Notes: generated by a model from the letters alone, not told the origin. A stretch of 64,000 bases of DNA from Candidatus Woesearchaeota archaeon (GCA_018655525.1 JABIJM010000007.1:1-64000); one strand, 5' to 3'; positions 10,627 through 20,239 are shown, numbered from the stretch's first letter. A program made the numbers and translations.

Positions 10627-10738
10627 AGCTTTGAAGAGTTCGTTGAGTTTTATAAAGTTTTGTGTTGAGCCCCTCTTAATCAAAAGAAACATATATAAAC
10701 ACAAAAATAATCTCTTTAGATAGAAAAGAGAGTGAAAA

Positions 10739-12121
10739 ATGGTGAATAAGAAGTTTGTAGTACTCTTTGTACTAGTGATGATGTTAGTTTTGTCTCTTTC
10801 TGTGAGTGCTGAAAATCTTACAAAGTCTTCTAAAAATGTGACTGTAAAAACTAACGTGACAATTGATCCTAACACACAAAAAATCACGTTCCTACAATTA
10901 AAAATCAATTCTTTAGAAAAACAAATTTCTAAATTAAACATAGATTTAACAACACTTGAAAATAAGGTTACGCGCGTAGGTCAAGATGTTCAAATAATTA
11001 ATTCTCAACAATCTACTTTAGAAAAAGATGTAAAAAAGGATGTTGGATCCGTAGCAACTGGCTTAGCAGGGTTACAAAAAAATCTTGACACAACAAAAGA
11101 TAATTTAACAGAAGTGGCACAAGATTTAGAGGGAACACAATCTTTTAATACATTTCTTGCGTTTATCATTTTCTTGATTGTAGTTGGAATCATTGGAATT
11201 ATTTTCTATGCTAAAAAGAAAGGGTTTGGCCGAAAAGTACATCCACATGTTGCAAATTATATTACAAACCACATTAAACAAGGAAAGAAATTTGAACACA
11301 TTAAACAAAATCTTGTAAAAGCAGGATGGAATGAAAAAGATGTACACCACGCATATAAGCATACGATGAAAAAAAATTATCAATCGTATAAAAAAACGCA
11401 AGGTCCTGATAAAAAAAAAATTGTAATTATTAGTTTAATAGGTATTGTCATTATTATTATAGGGATTTTTAGTTTATCTAGCTCTGTGGGACAAGCTGTG
11501 AAAATTCAACAAAATGTAAATACTGAAACAAAAGTTCTTACAACTGATATTATTTGTGAAGATGGTTTGATTCTTAATCCAACAGGAGATGGATGTTGTA
11601 AGGATGTAGATACAAATAGTGTATGTGATGATGTAGATGCATATCAAAAAAATAAAGCAATAGAAGATAAAGCAGTTTGTGCAGACAACAATGATTGTTC
11701 TTCAGATAAAGTGTGTATTAATAATAAATGTGGATATGTAAAAGATATTTATCAAGGAAGTTCTGTATGTAGTCAAAAGTGTACATATTATTCTGTTGAA
11801 ACGATTACAAGTGATGAAGAAACATATTTCCATAAACCTGGTCAAGGTGGTTACACAGCAGCAGGTGGTTTAACATGGGATTTATTAGATGCACCAAGCC
11901 ATTGTATTGAAGAAAATGCACTAGCTGTGTTTGAGATTTCTAAATTTGGACCAACAACATCAATTGATGATGAAGGTAACAAGATCACAAAAATTGATAT
12001 CATTGGAAAAGAAATTGTTGCATTGGAACAAGGGAAGAAAAGTAAAATTATTACACATCCTGCAAACAGTAATATTAAATTTACACTTCTTGCAGATGAA
12101 ATCTTTGAGAATTGTAATTAA
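10739..12121 (+). CDS. Hypothetical coiled-coil membrane protein
   Basis: Signal/TM start, coiled coil, internal TM segments, GW..KDVHHAYK module, Cys-rich C-terminal region. Confidence 0.7.
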   Translation: MVNKKFVVLFVLVMMLVLSLSVSAENLTKSSKNVTVKTNVTIDPNTQKITFLQLKINSLEKQISKLNIDLTTLENKVTRVGQDVQIINSQQSTLEKDVKKDVGSVATGLAGLQKNLDTTKDNLTEVAQDLEGTQSFNTFLAFIIFLIVVGIIGIIFYAKKKGFGRKVHPHVANYITNHIKQGKKFEHIKQNLVKAGWNEKDVHHAYKHTMKKNYQSYKKTQGPDKKKIVIISLIGIVIIIIGIFSLSSSVGQAVKIQQNVNTETKVLTTDIICEDGLILNPTGDGCCKDVDTNSVCDDVDAYQKNKAIEDKAVCADNNDCSSDKVCINNKCGYVKDIYQGSSVCSQKCTYYSVETITSDEETYFHKPGQGGYTAAGGLTWDLLDAPSHCIEENALAVFEISKFGPTTSIDDEGNKITKIDIIGKEIVALEQGKKSKIITHPANSNIKFTLLADEIFENCN

Positions 12122-12432
12122 AAAGCATCACTAATCAAATCAACTCTTAAGTCAAAATCAAATCTATTTACGAATTCTTTTGCTAACATAGAATCGTTTT
12201 CTTTAATATATTCATAAATATCTTTAGAGAAACAATGTGCACATAAACTCATTCCTTTTTGGCATTTGATACAATTAACTTCACCGCCAAAATGGAACCC
12301 AACAATATGTTTTGCAAGATCTGGTCGTGTTTCATGTACAAGAATATGCATCTCTTCTGAAAGACAGCTTGCACAAATGGGATTTGTAATAGGTTGATCA
12401 CATTCTACACAACAACTTGTAATTGCCCCCAT
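12118..12432 (-). CDS. Hypothetical Cys-rich (probable zinc-binding) protein
   Basis: Repeated CxxC pairs (CCVEC, CASC, CIKC, CAHC); probable start at MGAITSCC. Confidence 0.55.
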   Translation of the reverse strand: MGAITSCCVECDQPITNPICASCLSEEMHILVHETRPDLAKHIVGFHFGGEVNCIKCQKGMSLCAHCFSKDIYEYIKENDSMLAKEFVNRFDFDLRVDLISDAF

Positions 12433-12482
12433 AACAATAAAGTAACCAAAACAAATATATATTCTTTTCACATTTACATAAT

Positions 12483-12959
12483 ATGGCGTATATACGTGTT
12501 AAGAAAATTAGTAACAAACCCTATGCGTACCTTGTAGAAAGCCAGTCTACGAAACGGGGACCAAGACAACGCGTAAAACAATATTTAGGCAGGGTTCATA
12601 CAGTAGAACTGCAAGAGAACGTAGAATCTGTGGTTTCTGGAAAAACAAAGAAAGAGTTCTTACAAGGCATGGTAGTTCGTGAATTAAAACGTGCTGGATT
12701 TACAGAAAAGGGAAAGAAATTTAGTTTTGAGAGTTTACATTTCTGTCCACAAGAATTAACACTACGAAAAAAAAACAAGAAAGAAGCAATTCTTAAATTA
12801 AATGAAGGATATTTATGTAGTTTCACAGTTGACCGTTTGCATACATTTGCAAAAAGTAAAGATGTCAATAAGGACGGCTTGTTATTAGCAAAGTATTTTT
12901 TAGAATCTGGGTTAACCGTAAATGAAGAAGAGTTTGTGCAGTATTATCAGATGTTATAG
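12483..12959 (+). CDS. Conserved hypothetical protein
   Basis: 158-aa ORF beginning MAYIRVKKISNKPYAYLVES; basic. Confidence 0.65.
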   Translation: MAYIRVKKISNKPYAYLVESQSTKRGPRQRVKQYLGRVHTVELQENVESVVSGKTKKEFLQGMVVRELKRAGFTEKGKKFSFESLHFCPQELTLRKKNKKEAILKLNEGYLCSFTVDRLHTFAKSKDVNKDGLLLAKYFLESGLTVNEEEFVQYYQML

Positions 12960-13535
12960 GAAAGGAAGAAATTTCCTTAAATAATCAACTAATCCTAAGG
13001 TAGGAGTTTCTTTAGGAACATAAACGATTCTTTCCGTATCAGTTTGTGCAATAGTTGAACGATGTAATGCATCATAATCACCGAGAGTTTCTTTGAATAA
13101 TTCTAAATCCGTACGAACACCCTGAGGTTCTTGAAGAGAACCATCTCCTTTCAAAAGATATTTAAAAATATCAGCCTTCCTTTCACCTGGCAAAGAAAAA
13201 GGAACAGGATAATTATTTGCATCAAATTTTGTTGTTGTTTTTTCTTGAAGACCACTATTTTCCAATTCAAGTGTTTTAGTCAATGTCATCAATTCAGATT
13301 TTTCGTCAATACAAATATTTCTTATTTTTCTTCCTTCAACTAAACCTTCTAATTCAGATTTCCCACCAACATAAACCTGTAATTGGGTAATTGAATCATA
13401 TAAAGATCCACCAGCTAATTGAAATAGAAAAGGTTTGTCAAAATTATCAACACCATCCATCTCTAAAATCTCAGGATTAACAATGTATAATGCAACTACA
13501 TTATTACGTTCTGCTCTTATAAAATCATAAGCCAT
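12954..13535 (-). CDS. Hypothetical protein
   Basis: 193-aa ORF with TATA-like box TTTATAAAC about 30 bp upstream on the minus strand. Confidence 0.65.
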   Translation of the reverse strand: MAYDFIRAERNNVVALYIVNPEILEMDGVDNFDKPFLFQLAGGSLYDSITQLQVYVGGKSELEGLVEGRKIRNICIDEKSELMTLTKTLELENSGLQEKTTTKFDANNYPVPFSLPGERKADIFKYLLKGDGSLQEPQGVRTDLELFKETLGDYDALHRSTIAQTDTERIVYVPKETPTLGLVDYLRKFLPFL

Positions 13536-13561
13536 ATGAAGGAAGAAAGTTCGTAATTTGT

Positions 13562-13645
13562 TTATAAATCTTTCTTACGACGAAGAGAGAAGTAAAGAAG
13601 GGAAGCCCAAAACGGTGCACTTACAATAAAACTGATTGCTAACAT
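13562..13645 (-). CDS. Candidate 27-aa membrane microprotein MLAISFIVSAPFWASLLYFSLRRKKDL
   Basis: Hydrophobic span followed by RRKKDL; lies directly after a leader ORF and below the ORF-track length cutoff. Confidence 0.45.
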   Translation of the reverse strand: MLAISFIVSAPFWASLLYFSLRRKKDL

Positions 13646-13647
13646 TT

Positions 13648-13707
13648 TCAAAAAGGGTAAAAGGGGGCTCCAAGAGGGGGTGAGGGTGGTAGAATATGGA
13701 GCCCCAT
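13648..13707 (-). CDS. Candidate 19-aa leader peptide MGLHILPPSPPLGAPFYPF
   Basis: ATG 4 nt after a 5'-end hairpin; stop 2 nt before the ATG of the next small ORF; the coding sequence itself folds (GGGGCTCC/GGAGCCCC). Confidence 0.35.
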   Translation of the reverse strand: MGLHILPPSPPLGAPFYPF

Positions 13708-13738
13708 AATTGGAAAAAGCCTATCACCTCTTTTTCCC
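13665..13738 (-). promoter_or_regulatory. Structured 5' leader (two hairpins) downstream of a TATA box
   Basis: Minus strand: TTTATATAC, then about 25 bp, then GGGAAAAAG-AGGTGATAGG-CTTTTTCC hairpin, then GGGGCTCC-N26-GGAGCCCC hairpin. Confidence 0.55.
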
Positions 13739-13833
13739 TATTTATCAGAATAGCACAACAAGTATATAAATGTTACGTTTTTGTATACTGGTTGTTAGAA
13801 AATAACCTTTTGTGTACTAGTTTATTCGTCAAC

Positions 13834-15696
13834 CTACGCAAAAAACTCTCCAATAACCTTCTTATAATCCCGTGTAACCATTAATCCAACTTTATCTGGG
13901 AAACAAGAATAGTAACGATCCCAGGAAAAACGTTCTTCAAGGTATACAATCACACCTTTGTCTGTGCCACTTCTAATACATCTTCCTGCAGATTGGAAGC
14001 ATTTGTTCATTGCTGGAAATGTGTAGCCGTAATCCCATCCTTTGCTATACTTTCCGTCGTAATATGAGATAGTTTCTTTTGTCATCAAATCAGGTCGTGC
14101 AAGAGGCAATCCTACGACGACTACACCAATTAATAAGTCTCCTGGGAAATCTACACCTTCTGCGAAGTTAGCACCGGTGACAGCAAGTAAAACACCCCCC
14201 ATCATACGTGCGGATTTAAAGTCGGCAATAAAACGGTCTTTTTCTTCTTTGGACATACCTTGTTTCTCAAAGAATAATTTTTTAGGTGTGTTGAAATACA
14301 TACTAATCTGATCACGAAGATTATATGAAGGGAAAAAGAATGCAATATTTCCTGGAACCAAATCATCAATTTGCATGCAATGTTCTGCAATTTTTTTATA
14401 CATTGCTTCTCCACGAAGATTATATTTGGTACTTGTTTCAGGAACGATCATCACACGTTTATTTTCTGGTGGAAATGGAGAAGGATATTCTTTTTCAATA
14501 CCATCCTTAACACCTAAAACATCACGATACATGAATGTTGGTTTTAAAGTTCCAGACATTAAGATTCCTGAATGAATTCTCTTAAAGATGATAGAGGTAA
14601 TGATTGAAGGATCTAAACAAGCATATTTTAATTTTATAACGGGCTCTTGACGTCCAAATTCTTCTGCAAGGATTCTTGTATATCCTTCATCTGATCCTTT
14701 CCATTCTTCTAAAAAGGAGGCAATACCCCCAAGATAACTTTTTCTTTGCTTTTTCCGAATTTCATCTGCAGCAAATTCTAATTCATTTATGAGTTCATCG
14801 TAATCTGTGAATAATCTAATACTATCCGTAAAATGTCCTTGACGTACTTTTTTTTCTTTTTCGTAACCTTCAAATTTTGCTAATTTATTCAAAATTCCAT
14901 TTACTTCTTGTAATTTATTAATTAATTCTGGATACCCAAATTTCTTTGCTTCTTGAATTCCACTTTTGAGCATGTACGTTGTTAAGTTAGAACTCATCAT
15001 GTCCGTAACACGTGAAGGAAGGTTATGTGCTTCATCTACAATAAGAATAATATCTTCCATATCTATATCTAATTTATTGAATAATGTTGCTTGCACGAAA
15101 GGATTGAATAAATAATAATAATCTCCAATAAGAATTTTAGCATTTTTTGCATGTGCTAAAGAGATTTCATAACTGCACATCCGTTTTTCTTGTGCAAGAG
15201 AAATAAGTTCTTCATTATGAATTGGTCCTAACCTTTCTAGATCTTTCAAAAATACTTTTGCTTCTACGTGCAAAGCACTTTTATCTTTAACTTTATTATA
15301 AAATTCACATTCGCCTTTCCCTACAATTGATTTACAATATTCATTAAACTCATTTCCAAATAATCCTGCAACTTCTTGATTACACATCCATCGTTTTCCA
15401 ATAAGATCAACACACGTGAAATTTTCACCTGTTTTTTTTCGTATTTCTTTTAATGTATCAATTGCAATTTTATGTTGCGTGTGCCTATTTGTAAGAAAGA
15501 AAATAATTTTATCGTGTTCAATTGCATGTTGTAGTGCTACTGATAATGCAGAAGCTGTTTTTCCTAATCCTGTCGGCGCATGTGCTAATAAGATTTTTCC
15601 ATCATTTAAAGTGGTTTCTACATCATCAACCATCTCTTTTTGACCTTTTCTAATTGTATCATGCGGAAAGAATTTTAACACCTTTTCAGAAACCAT
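13834..15696 (-). CDS. XPD/Rad3-family DNA helicase
   Basis: APTGLGKTASALSVAL, DEAHNLPSRV, Cys residues consistent with a Fe-S domain (CNQEV, CKSIV..CEFY..CSYE), QSAGRCIRSGTDKG. Confidence 0.92.
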   Translation of the reverse strand: MVSEKVLKFFPHDTIRKGQKEMVDDVETTLNDGKILLAHAPTGLGKTASALSVALQHAIEHDKIIFFLTNRHTQHKIAIDTLKEIRKKTGENFTCVDLIGKRWMCNQEVAGLFGNEFNEYCKSIVGKGECEFYNKVKDKSALHVEAKVFLKDLERLGPIHNEELISLAQEKRMCSYEISLAHAKNAKILIGDYYYLFNPFVQATLFNKLDIDMEDIILIVDEAHNLPSRVTDMMSSNLTTYMLKSGIQEAKKFGYPELINKLQEVNGILNKLAKFEGYEKEKKVRQGHFTDSIRLFTDYDELINELEFAADEIRKKQRKSYLGGIASFLEEWKGSDEGYTRILAEEFGRQEPVIKLKYACLDPSIITSIIFKRIHSGILMSGTLKPTFMYRDVLGVKDGIEKEYPSPFPPENKRVMIVPETSTKYNLRGEAMYKKIAEHCMQIDDLVPGNIAFFFPSYNLRDQISMYFNTPKKLFFEKQGMSKEEKDRFIADFKSARMMGGVLLAVTGANFAEGVDFPGDLLIGVVVVGLPLARPDLMTKETISYYDGKYSKGWDYGYTFPAMNKCFQSAGRCIRSGTDKGVIVYLEERFSWDRYYSCFPDKVGLMVTRDYKKVIGEFFA

Positions 15697-15878
15697 GAGC
15701 TTTCAAGAAAACCCATCACTTTTAAAGCTTTACATAAGCCTATATAAGCAAAAGATAGTACTTACGAAATGTTTAAATACCTAACGTCTCTGAAATATCT
15801 ATTACAATCAATAAATGTTTAAATATGACTATTTTACCATAGATTTTAGAGGTAGGTAGTGTTTTTGGGGGTGCCAAA

Positions 15879-16154
15879 TTGATTCAAAAAGAGAAACAAA
15901 TCTTCGACGTGTTTTTTAGAGAAAAACCGGCGATGATGTTAGTGGAATTAAAAAATGCCAGCAGCGATGTATATGCCTCAGTGCTAGCAAAACAGATTGA
16001 TTGCACATATTCACATGTAGTCAAGATTCTGCAGGAAATGCAGAAAGCGGAATTAATCAATTTCAAAAAAGAAGGCCGTTTAAAGCTTCTTGAGTTGACT
16101 ACGAAAGGTCAGGAAATTGCATCAAACATTGAAAGCATCAGGACTATGTTATAG
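15879..16154 (+). CDS. Winged-helix DNA-binding protein (MarR/ArsR-like)
   Basis: TTG start preceded by GGGGGTG; wHTH pattern DVYASVLAKQIDCTYSHVVKILQEMQKAELINFKKEGR. Confidence 0.7.
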   Translation: MIQKEKQIFDVFFREKPAMMLVELKNASSDVYASVLAKQIDCTYSHVVKILQEMQKAELINFKKEGRLKLLELTTKGQEIASNIESIRTML

Positions 16155-16250
16155 TCCTGCTTTTAGTGCTTTTTCTATAAAATTAATTTTAAAGGTTAAA
16201 AACAAATAACAGAAATTTAATTAAAAAAAATAAAACAAAAAAAAGTATCT

Positions 16251-16703
16251 TTAATCAAGATACATTTTAAGACGCTTGAAATCTAAGTTCCATTTAGCTT
16301 CTATTTTACCCGCTTTCTTATAGTACTTTACTAATCTTCGGATTTTTGAAGTTGTTAAAAGATCGCCACGTTTTGCAGTCATGTCGTGATTATTTTTTTC
16401 ACGATGTGCTTGAATTGCAACTAATCTTTCAATTAAATTTAATAAATCTTCAGGTAAATTCTTTTTCATACCGTTTTCTTCTAAGATTTGTGTAATCTTT
16501 TTTTCAGTTAATGCTTTTACGCTATGGATCCCATAAGAATCTCGTAAAATGATGCCTATTTCACTTGAAGTTTTTCCTGCTTTTGAATACTTCAAAATTA
16601 ATTTTTCTACTTCTTTACCTTTAAAAGGAGCCCATGTTGGTACTTTCTTTACAGGAATGGTACTTCCACTTACTCCCTTCTTTCTACTATGCATTCTTGC
16701 CAT
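16251..16703 (-). CDS. rps15: 30S ribosomal protein S15
   Basis: MARMHSRKKGVSGSTIP...DLLNLIERLVAIQAHREKNNHDMTAKRGL-like conserved segment. Confidence 0.95.
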   Translation of the reverse strand: MARMHSRKKGVSGSTIPVKKVPTWAPFKGKEVEKLILKYSKAGKTSSEIGIILRDSYGIHSVKALTEKKITQILEENGMKKNLPEDLLNLIERLVAIQAHREKNNHDMTAKRGDLLTTSKIRRLVKYYKKAGKIEAKWNLDFKRLKMYLD

Positions 16704-16916
16704 TTATATTTCACCTTATATGTTTATAATTCAATTTGAGAATGAGTTTTACCCATCTCCAGTATTAGTAAGCCTGAACCGACTAATCTCTTGAATAAGT
16801 ATAATTTAGCTTAATCCTTTAAAAACCTTTTGGGAAAAACAATTATTTTGTTTTAAAAGACATTATACGTACCTAAAAGGCATAAATTAATAAAAGAAGT
16901 TTACTTACCAAAAGTC

Positions 16917-17306
16917 ATGGTGGATGTCCCAATTTCATTACGACGGTGGTTTTTTGCACATTTCCTTATTGATTTTGCATTTGGAATACCTTTATTCTTT
17001 AAACCTTCATGGATTTTGACATTTTTTGGTATTACAGCTTTTGATCCAATGATGACACGATTGATTGCCGCAGCATTATTTGCAATTGGTGGGTCTTCAT
17101 TATTAGCATACCACAAAACACATGAAACATATCACGTTATGATTAATTTAAAATTAATCTGGTCTACAACTTCTATCGCAGGATTAATGTGGAGCATTCA
17201 GCAAGGTGGACCTCAACAACTATGGAATCTTGTGGCAATATTTGCAGTGTTTACAGTTGTGTGGGCATACTACAAAGTTAAGTTAGATAAACGAAAAGTT
17301 TATTAA
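16917..17306 (+). CDS. Hypothetical membrane protein
   Basis: 129 aa, several hydrophobic segments. Confidence 0.65.
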   Translation: MVDVPISLRRWFFAHFLIDFAFGIPLFFKPSWILTFFGITAFDPMMTRLIAAALFAIGGSSLLAYHKTHETYHVMINLKLIWSTTSIAGLMWSIQQGGPQQLWNLVAIFAVFTVVWAYYKVKLDKRKVY

Positions 17307-17351
17307 CGATTTTACTCTCATTCCTTTATCAAAAAAAGAAGGTGACAAATA

Positions 17352-18203
17352 ATGATAGCTCCAAGACCACATCATCCGCAACATCATATGCGATTTTATG
17401 TAGTAATGACAACAGTAGTAATAGGTGGAATATTTATTCTCTTACTTATGAATAATGGCGCAGGTGGATTCACAAGTGCATTTATTAGTGATTCAGATAG
17501 CTCCTTACTCCAAGGATTAGCAGGAGAAAATGGAAATGAAATTTTAATGGATACGGTTCCAGATAGTGAATTAAATGCCATTGGCACAATAGGTGCCGAA
17601 AACGCAGAAACGGATCCCTTTCTAGAAGATTCAAATGTTCTTGATGCACAAAGTGAATTGCAAGATGCAACACATACAGTGGGAATATCTCTTGAGTTTG
17701 ATCAAATCCCACAGATTAACCGACAAGCAAAAGTAAAAGATATGGTTATTGTATTTGATAATACTGCTCCTAAAATCAGTATTAACGATGATTTACTTGA
17801 ATTAAATAATCAAGAAGAAGTTACATTAACAATGGAAGATTACCTAGGAGATTTTATCTTTGATGAAGATGGTCTTTCTTTAAATGGAAAAGCAAAAAGT
17901 CTAACGGTGAATAATATTAAATTATCTGCACGGAAAGACATTAAACTTTCTTTTACGAATTTAGAATACAACAAGATAAATGTAGGAAGCATTGAATTAC
18001 AAGATATTGAAATTCCAAAAGGAACAGGATTATTATCTCTTGCAAAAAGATTAACGTATTCTTTAGCAGAAGAAGGATTGTCAATCTTTTACTTTAATGG
18101 AAAATTAGATGTAAGTCATGTAGAAGGAACATCATTAAACATGGAAGGGCTTGCACGTGGTGTTAGTGTAAGTGGTGAAGAACTTCTTTTAAACATTCGT
18201 TAA
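17352..18203 (+). CDS. Hypothetical membrane-anchored protein
   Basis: N-terminal TM segment, extracellular-type remainder. Confidence 0.65.
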   Translation: MIAPRPHHPQHHMRFYVVMTTVVIGGIFILLLMNNGAGGFTSAFISDSDSSLLQGLAGENGNEILMDTVPDSELNAIGTIGAENAETDPFLEDSNVLDAQSELQDATHTVGISLEFDQIPQINRQAKVKDMVIVFDNTAPKISINDDLLELNNQEEVTLTMEDYLGDFIFDEDGLSLNGKAKSLTVNNIKLSARKDIKLSFTNLEYNKINVGSIELQDIEIPKGTGLLSLAKRLTYSLAEEGLSIFYFNGKLDVSHVEGTSLNMEGLARGVSVSGEELLLNIR

Positions 18204-18373
18204 AGTAAATTTTTCTTTTTTAATTCTTCTTTTTTTGTTTCTCTTCTATAAGAAGCATATTTATCATCTAAAGAAAATTTTGGAGGTTTTGGTTGTTGTG
18301 TTTCTTTTCCACATTTAGAACAAATTTTTGCTAAAGAATAATTTCCACAACCACATTTAAACAGGTGTTTCAT
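18200..18373 (-). CDS. nop10: H/ACA RNP component Nop10
   Basis: MKHLFKCGCGNYSLAKICSKCGKETQQPKPPKFSLDDKYASYRRETKKEE; adjacent to aIF2-alpha as is common in archaea. Confidence 0.9.
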   Translation of the reverse strand: MKHLFKCGCGNYSLAKICSKCGKETQQPKPPKFSLDDKYASYRRETKKEELKKKNLL

Positions 18374-18374
18374 T

Positions 18375-19157
18375 CTAATCGTTTTTCTCCCGCTCAAAAA
18401 CAGCAGTTGATTGTTTGTCATTAAATTTATCTAAATGTTTCTGAACTTCTTTCAATGTTTTTTCTGCAGGTTTGTAATCAAAATCTTCAACCACTAATTT
18501 ATATCTTCCTGCACCTAAATAGAATAAAGTAATCGTTTCTGAAACTTTCTCAACCGCCATCAAGGTTTTTTTGATTTTATCAACACCTTCTGAATGATAA
18601 GTTGTAATTTCTATTTCTCCTTGAATAATGACTTTTTTTGGTTTGAATTTATCTAATACTGCAGATCTAACTTCTTTCGCAATTTTTGCATCAATACCAA
18701 TTTTTGTTAAATCAAACTTTTCATCTGTAACAAGTTCTTTAAAACAAAGATGTAGATGTGAATAATCTTCAAGAATTTTATCTGCTAAAGTTTTGTATAA
18801 TGCTTCAGGAGTTGTTTTTAACTTTTTAGAAACCGCTTTTATCAAACTTTCTGCTTTTAGTTCTTGTTTAATTTCATCCAACTTTTCTCTTCGTTGGTTT
18901 GAATTTACTCTTCGTAATGAAAGATCAATATGTCCACGATCTCTATGAATTCTCAGGACTTTACAGACAATTTGTCGTCCTTCTGAAACAAAATCTCTTA
19001 AGTTTCTAATTCTTCCTGGAGAAACTTCTGAAATATGAATCATTCCAGAATCGTTGTATTCTAAAAGGTCTACGAATACTGAATTTGGATAAATCTTTGT
19101 AACTTTACACAATACAATTTCATCCTCTTCAGGAAGCCCTTTAAGTTTATACATCAT
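18375..19157 (-). CDS. Translation initiation factor 2 subunit alpha
   Basis: S1 domain (VDLLEYNDSGMIHISEVSPGRIRNLRDFV) and typical aIF2-alpha C-terminal region. Confidence 0.93.
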   Translation of the reverse strand: MMYKLKGLPEEDEIVLCKVTKIYPNSVFVDLLEYNDSGMIHISEVSPGRIRNLRDFVSEGRQIVCKVLRIHRDRGHIDLSLRRVNSNQRREKLDEIKQELKAESLIKAVSKKLKTTPEALYKTLADKILEDYSHLHLCFKELVTDEKFDLTKIGIDAKIAKEVRSAVLDKFKPKKVIIQGEIEITTYHSEGVDKIKKTLMAVEKVSETITLFYLGAGRYKLVVEDFDYKPAEKTLKEVQKHLDKFNDKQSTAVFEREKND

Positions 19158-19214
19158 TTTATTAGATTATAAGAGGAGTTCTTTAAAAATGCTTCTAAAA
19201 TTTGTGAAGAAGAA

Positions 19215-19733
19215 TCATTTATTAACAATATCTGAAATTTCCTGTACAATATAAGAGGTGCCTTGATCTCCATTCACATGATAATCAATTCGTGGTTTTA
19301 ATTTATCTATCAATCTTATAGTTTCATGTAAATCTTCTTCTGTATTTTTAACAGGCCAATCTGATGCATTCCTTAACTTTATTCTCTCACAAATGATTTC
19401 AAAAGGAACGTCAATAAAGATTGGATAAAAACCAAAATTACCTTGTTCTAACTCTTTAAAAACTTTAATCCCATGTTTAGAAGCTCCTGTAAATTCAAAT
19501 ATAACATTAGAATACTTAAGTCTCTCTAAAACATCTTCCAACATTAAATCATACGCAGTTATACAATATTCTTCATCTTTATACCACGTTTTAATATCAT
19601 AATTACGTTTAAATTTAGCTTTCTGATAAAAATGGTCTATACCAAAATGAACAAATCCTTGTTTTTCTAATTCTTGGGAAACAGTGGTTTTTCCAGATCC
19701 CATAACGCCCATAAGAACAATTAATTTTGTCAT
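19215..19733 (-). CDS. P-loop nucleotide kinase-like protein
   Basis: LMGVMGSGKTTVSQELEKQGF Walker A; adenylate/cytidylate kinase-like size and layout. Confidence 0.75.
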   Translation of the reverse strand: MTKLIVLMGVMGSGKTTVSQELEKQGFVHFGIDHFYQKAKFKRNYDIKTWYKDEEYCITAYDLMLEDVLERLKYSNVIFEFTGASKHGIKVFKELEQGNFGFYPIFIDVPFEIICERIKLRNASDWPVKNTEEDLHETIRLIDKLKPRIDYHVNGDQGTSYIVQEISDIVNK

Positions 19734-19754
19734 AATAATAAGTAATATAAAAAA

Positions 19755-19934
19755 TTATTCTAAAACTTCAAGAATTCTGCCAGCAAGTTTTGTCTTTCCA
19801 CCAGTTGGGGAAGCTAATTCTTTTTTACAGACTAAACAGGTTACAGGTGTACTCACATTGCTATAAATGATTTGTTCATTTTTACATTCTGCACAACGTA
19901 CTTTAATAAATTTAGATTTGGTTTCTTGTATCAT
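19755..19934 (-). CDS. rps27e: 30S ribosomal protein S27e (59 aa; missing from the ORF track)
   Basis: Hand translation: MIQETKSKFIKVRCAECKNEQIIYSNVSTPVTCLVCKKELASPTGGKTKLAGRILEVLE; two CxxC pairs; start overlaps the end of L44e. Confidence 0.92.
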   Translation of the reverse strand: MIQETKSKFIKVRCAECKNEQIIYSNVSTPVTCLVCKKELASPTGGKTKLAGRILEVLE

Positions 19935-20239
19935 ACGAATTCAACTCTCTTTGCTCGCATTCCTGTACTTTGAACGCTTGCTTTTTTACATTTTGAACAT
20001 GTGTATCGTAAATCAGTTTTTTTAGTTCCTTTAGCACCTGTACGTTTAAACTTGGTTACAGCTGGTCTGGAATATTTACCATGTCCACCGATTCCACGTG
20101 CTAATCCACGCTTTCTAGAACGATATTTTGATCCAACGGTTAAAGGACTAGGAGATCGCTTCTTATTCTGCGCTACTTTATGCTCTGTATGTGTTTTACA
20201 CTTACGACATAATCTTTTCTTTAACTTCGGAATTTTCAT
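19931..20239 (-). CDS. rpl44e: 50S ribosomal protein L44e
   Basis: MKIPKLKKRLCRKCKTHTEHKV...RKRGLARGIGGHGKYSRPAVTKFKRTGAKGTKKTDLRY.C. Confidence 0.95.
   Translation of the reverse strand: MKIPKLKKRLCRKCKTHTEHKVAQNKKRSPSPLTVGSKYRSRKRGLARGIGGHGKYSRPAVTKFKRTGAKGTKKTDLRYTCSKCKKASVQSTGMRAKRVEFV

Noticed and set aside
13696-13884. 62-aa plus-strand ORF at the leader locus
   Set aside because: Overlaps the start region of the XPD gene and the structured leader; no coding support.
16735-16815. C/D-box guide RNA near S15
   Set aside because: A CTGA is present but no convincing C or C' box pairs; the leader-hairpin interpretation is simpler.
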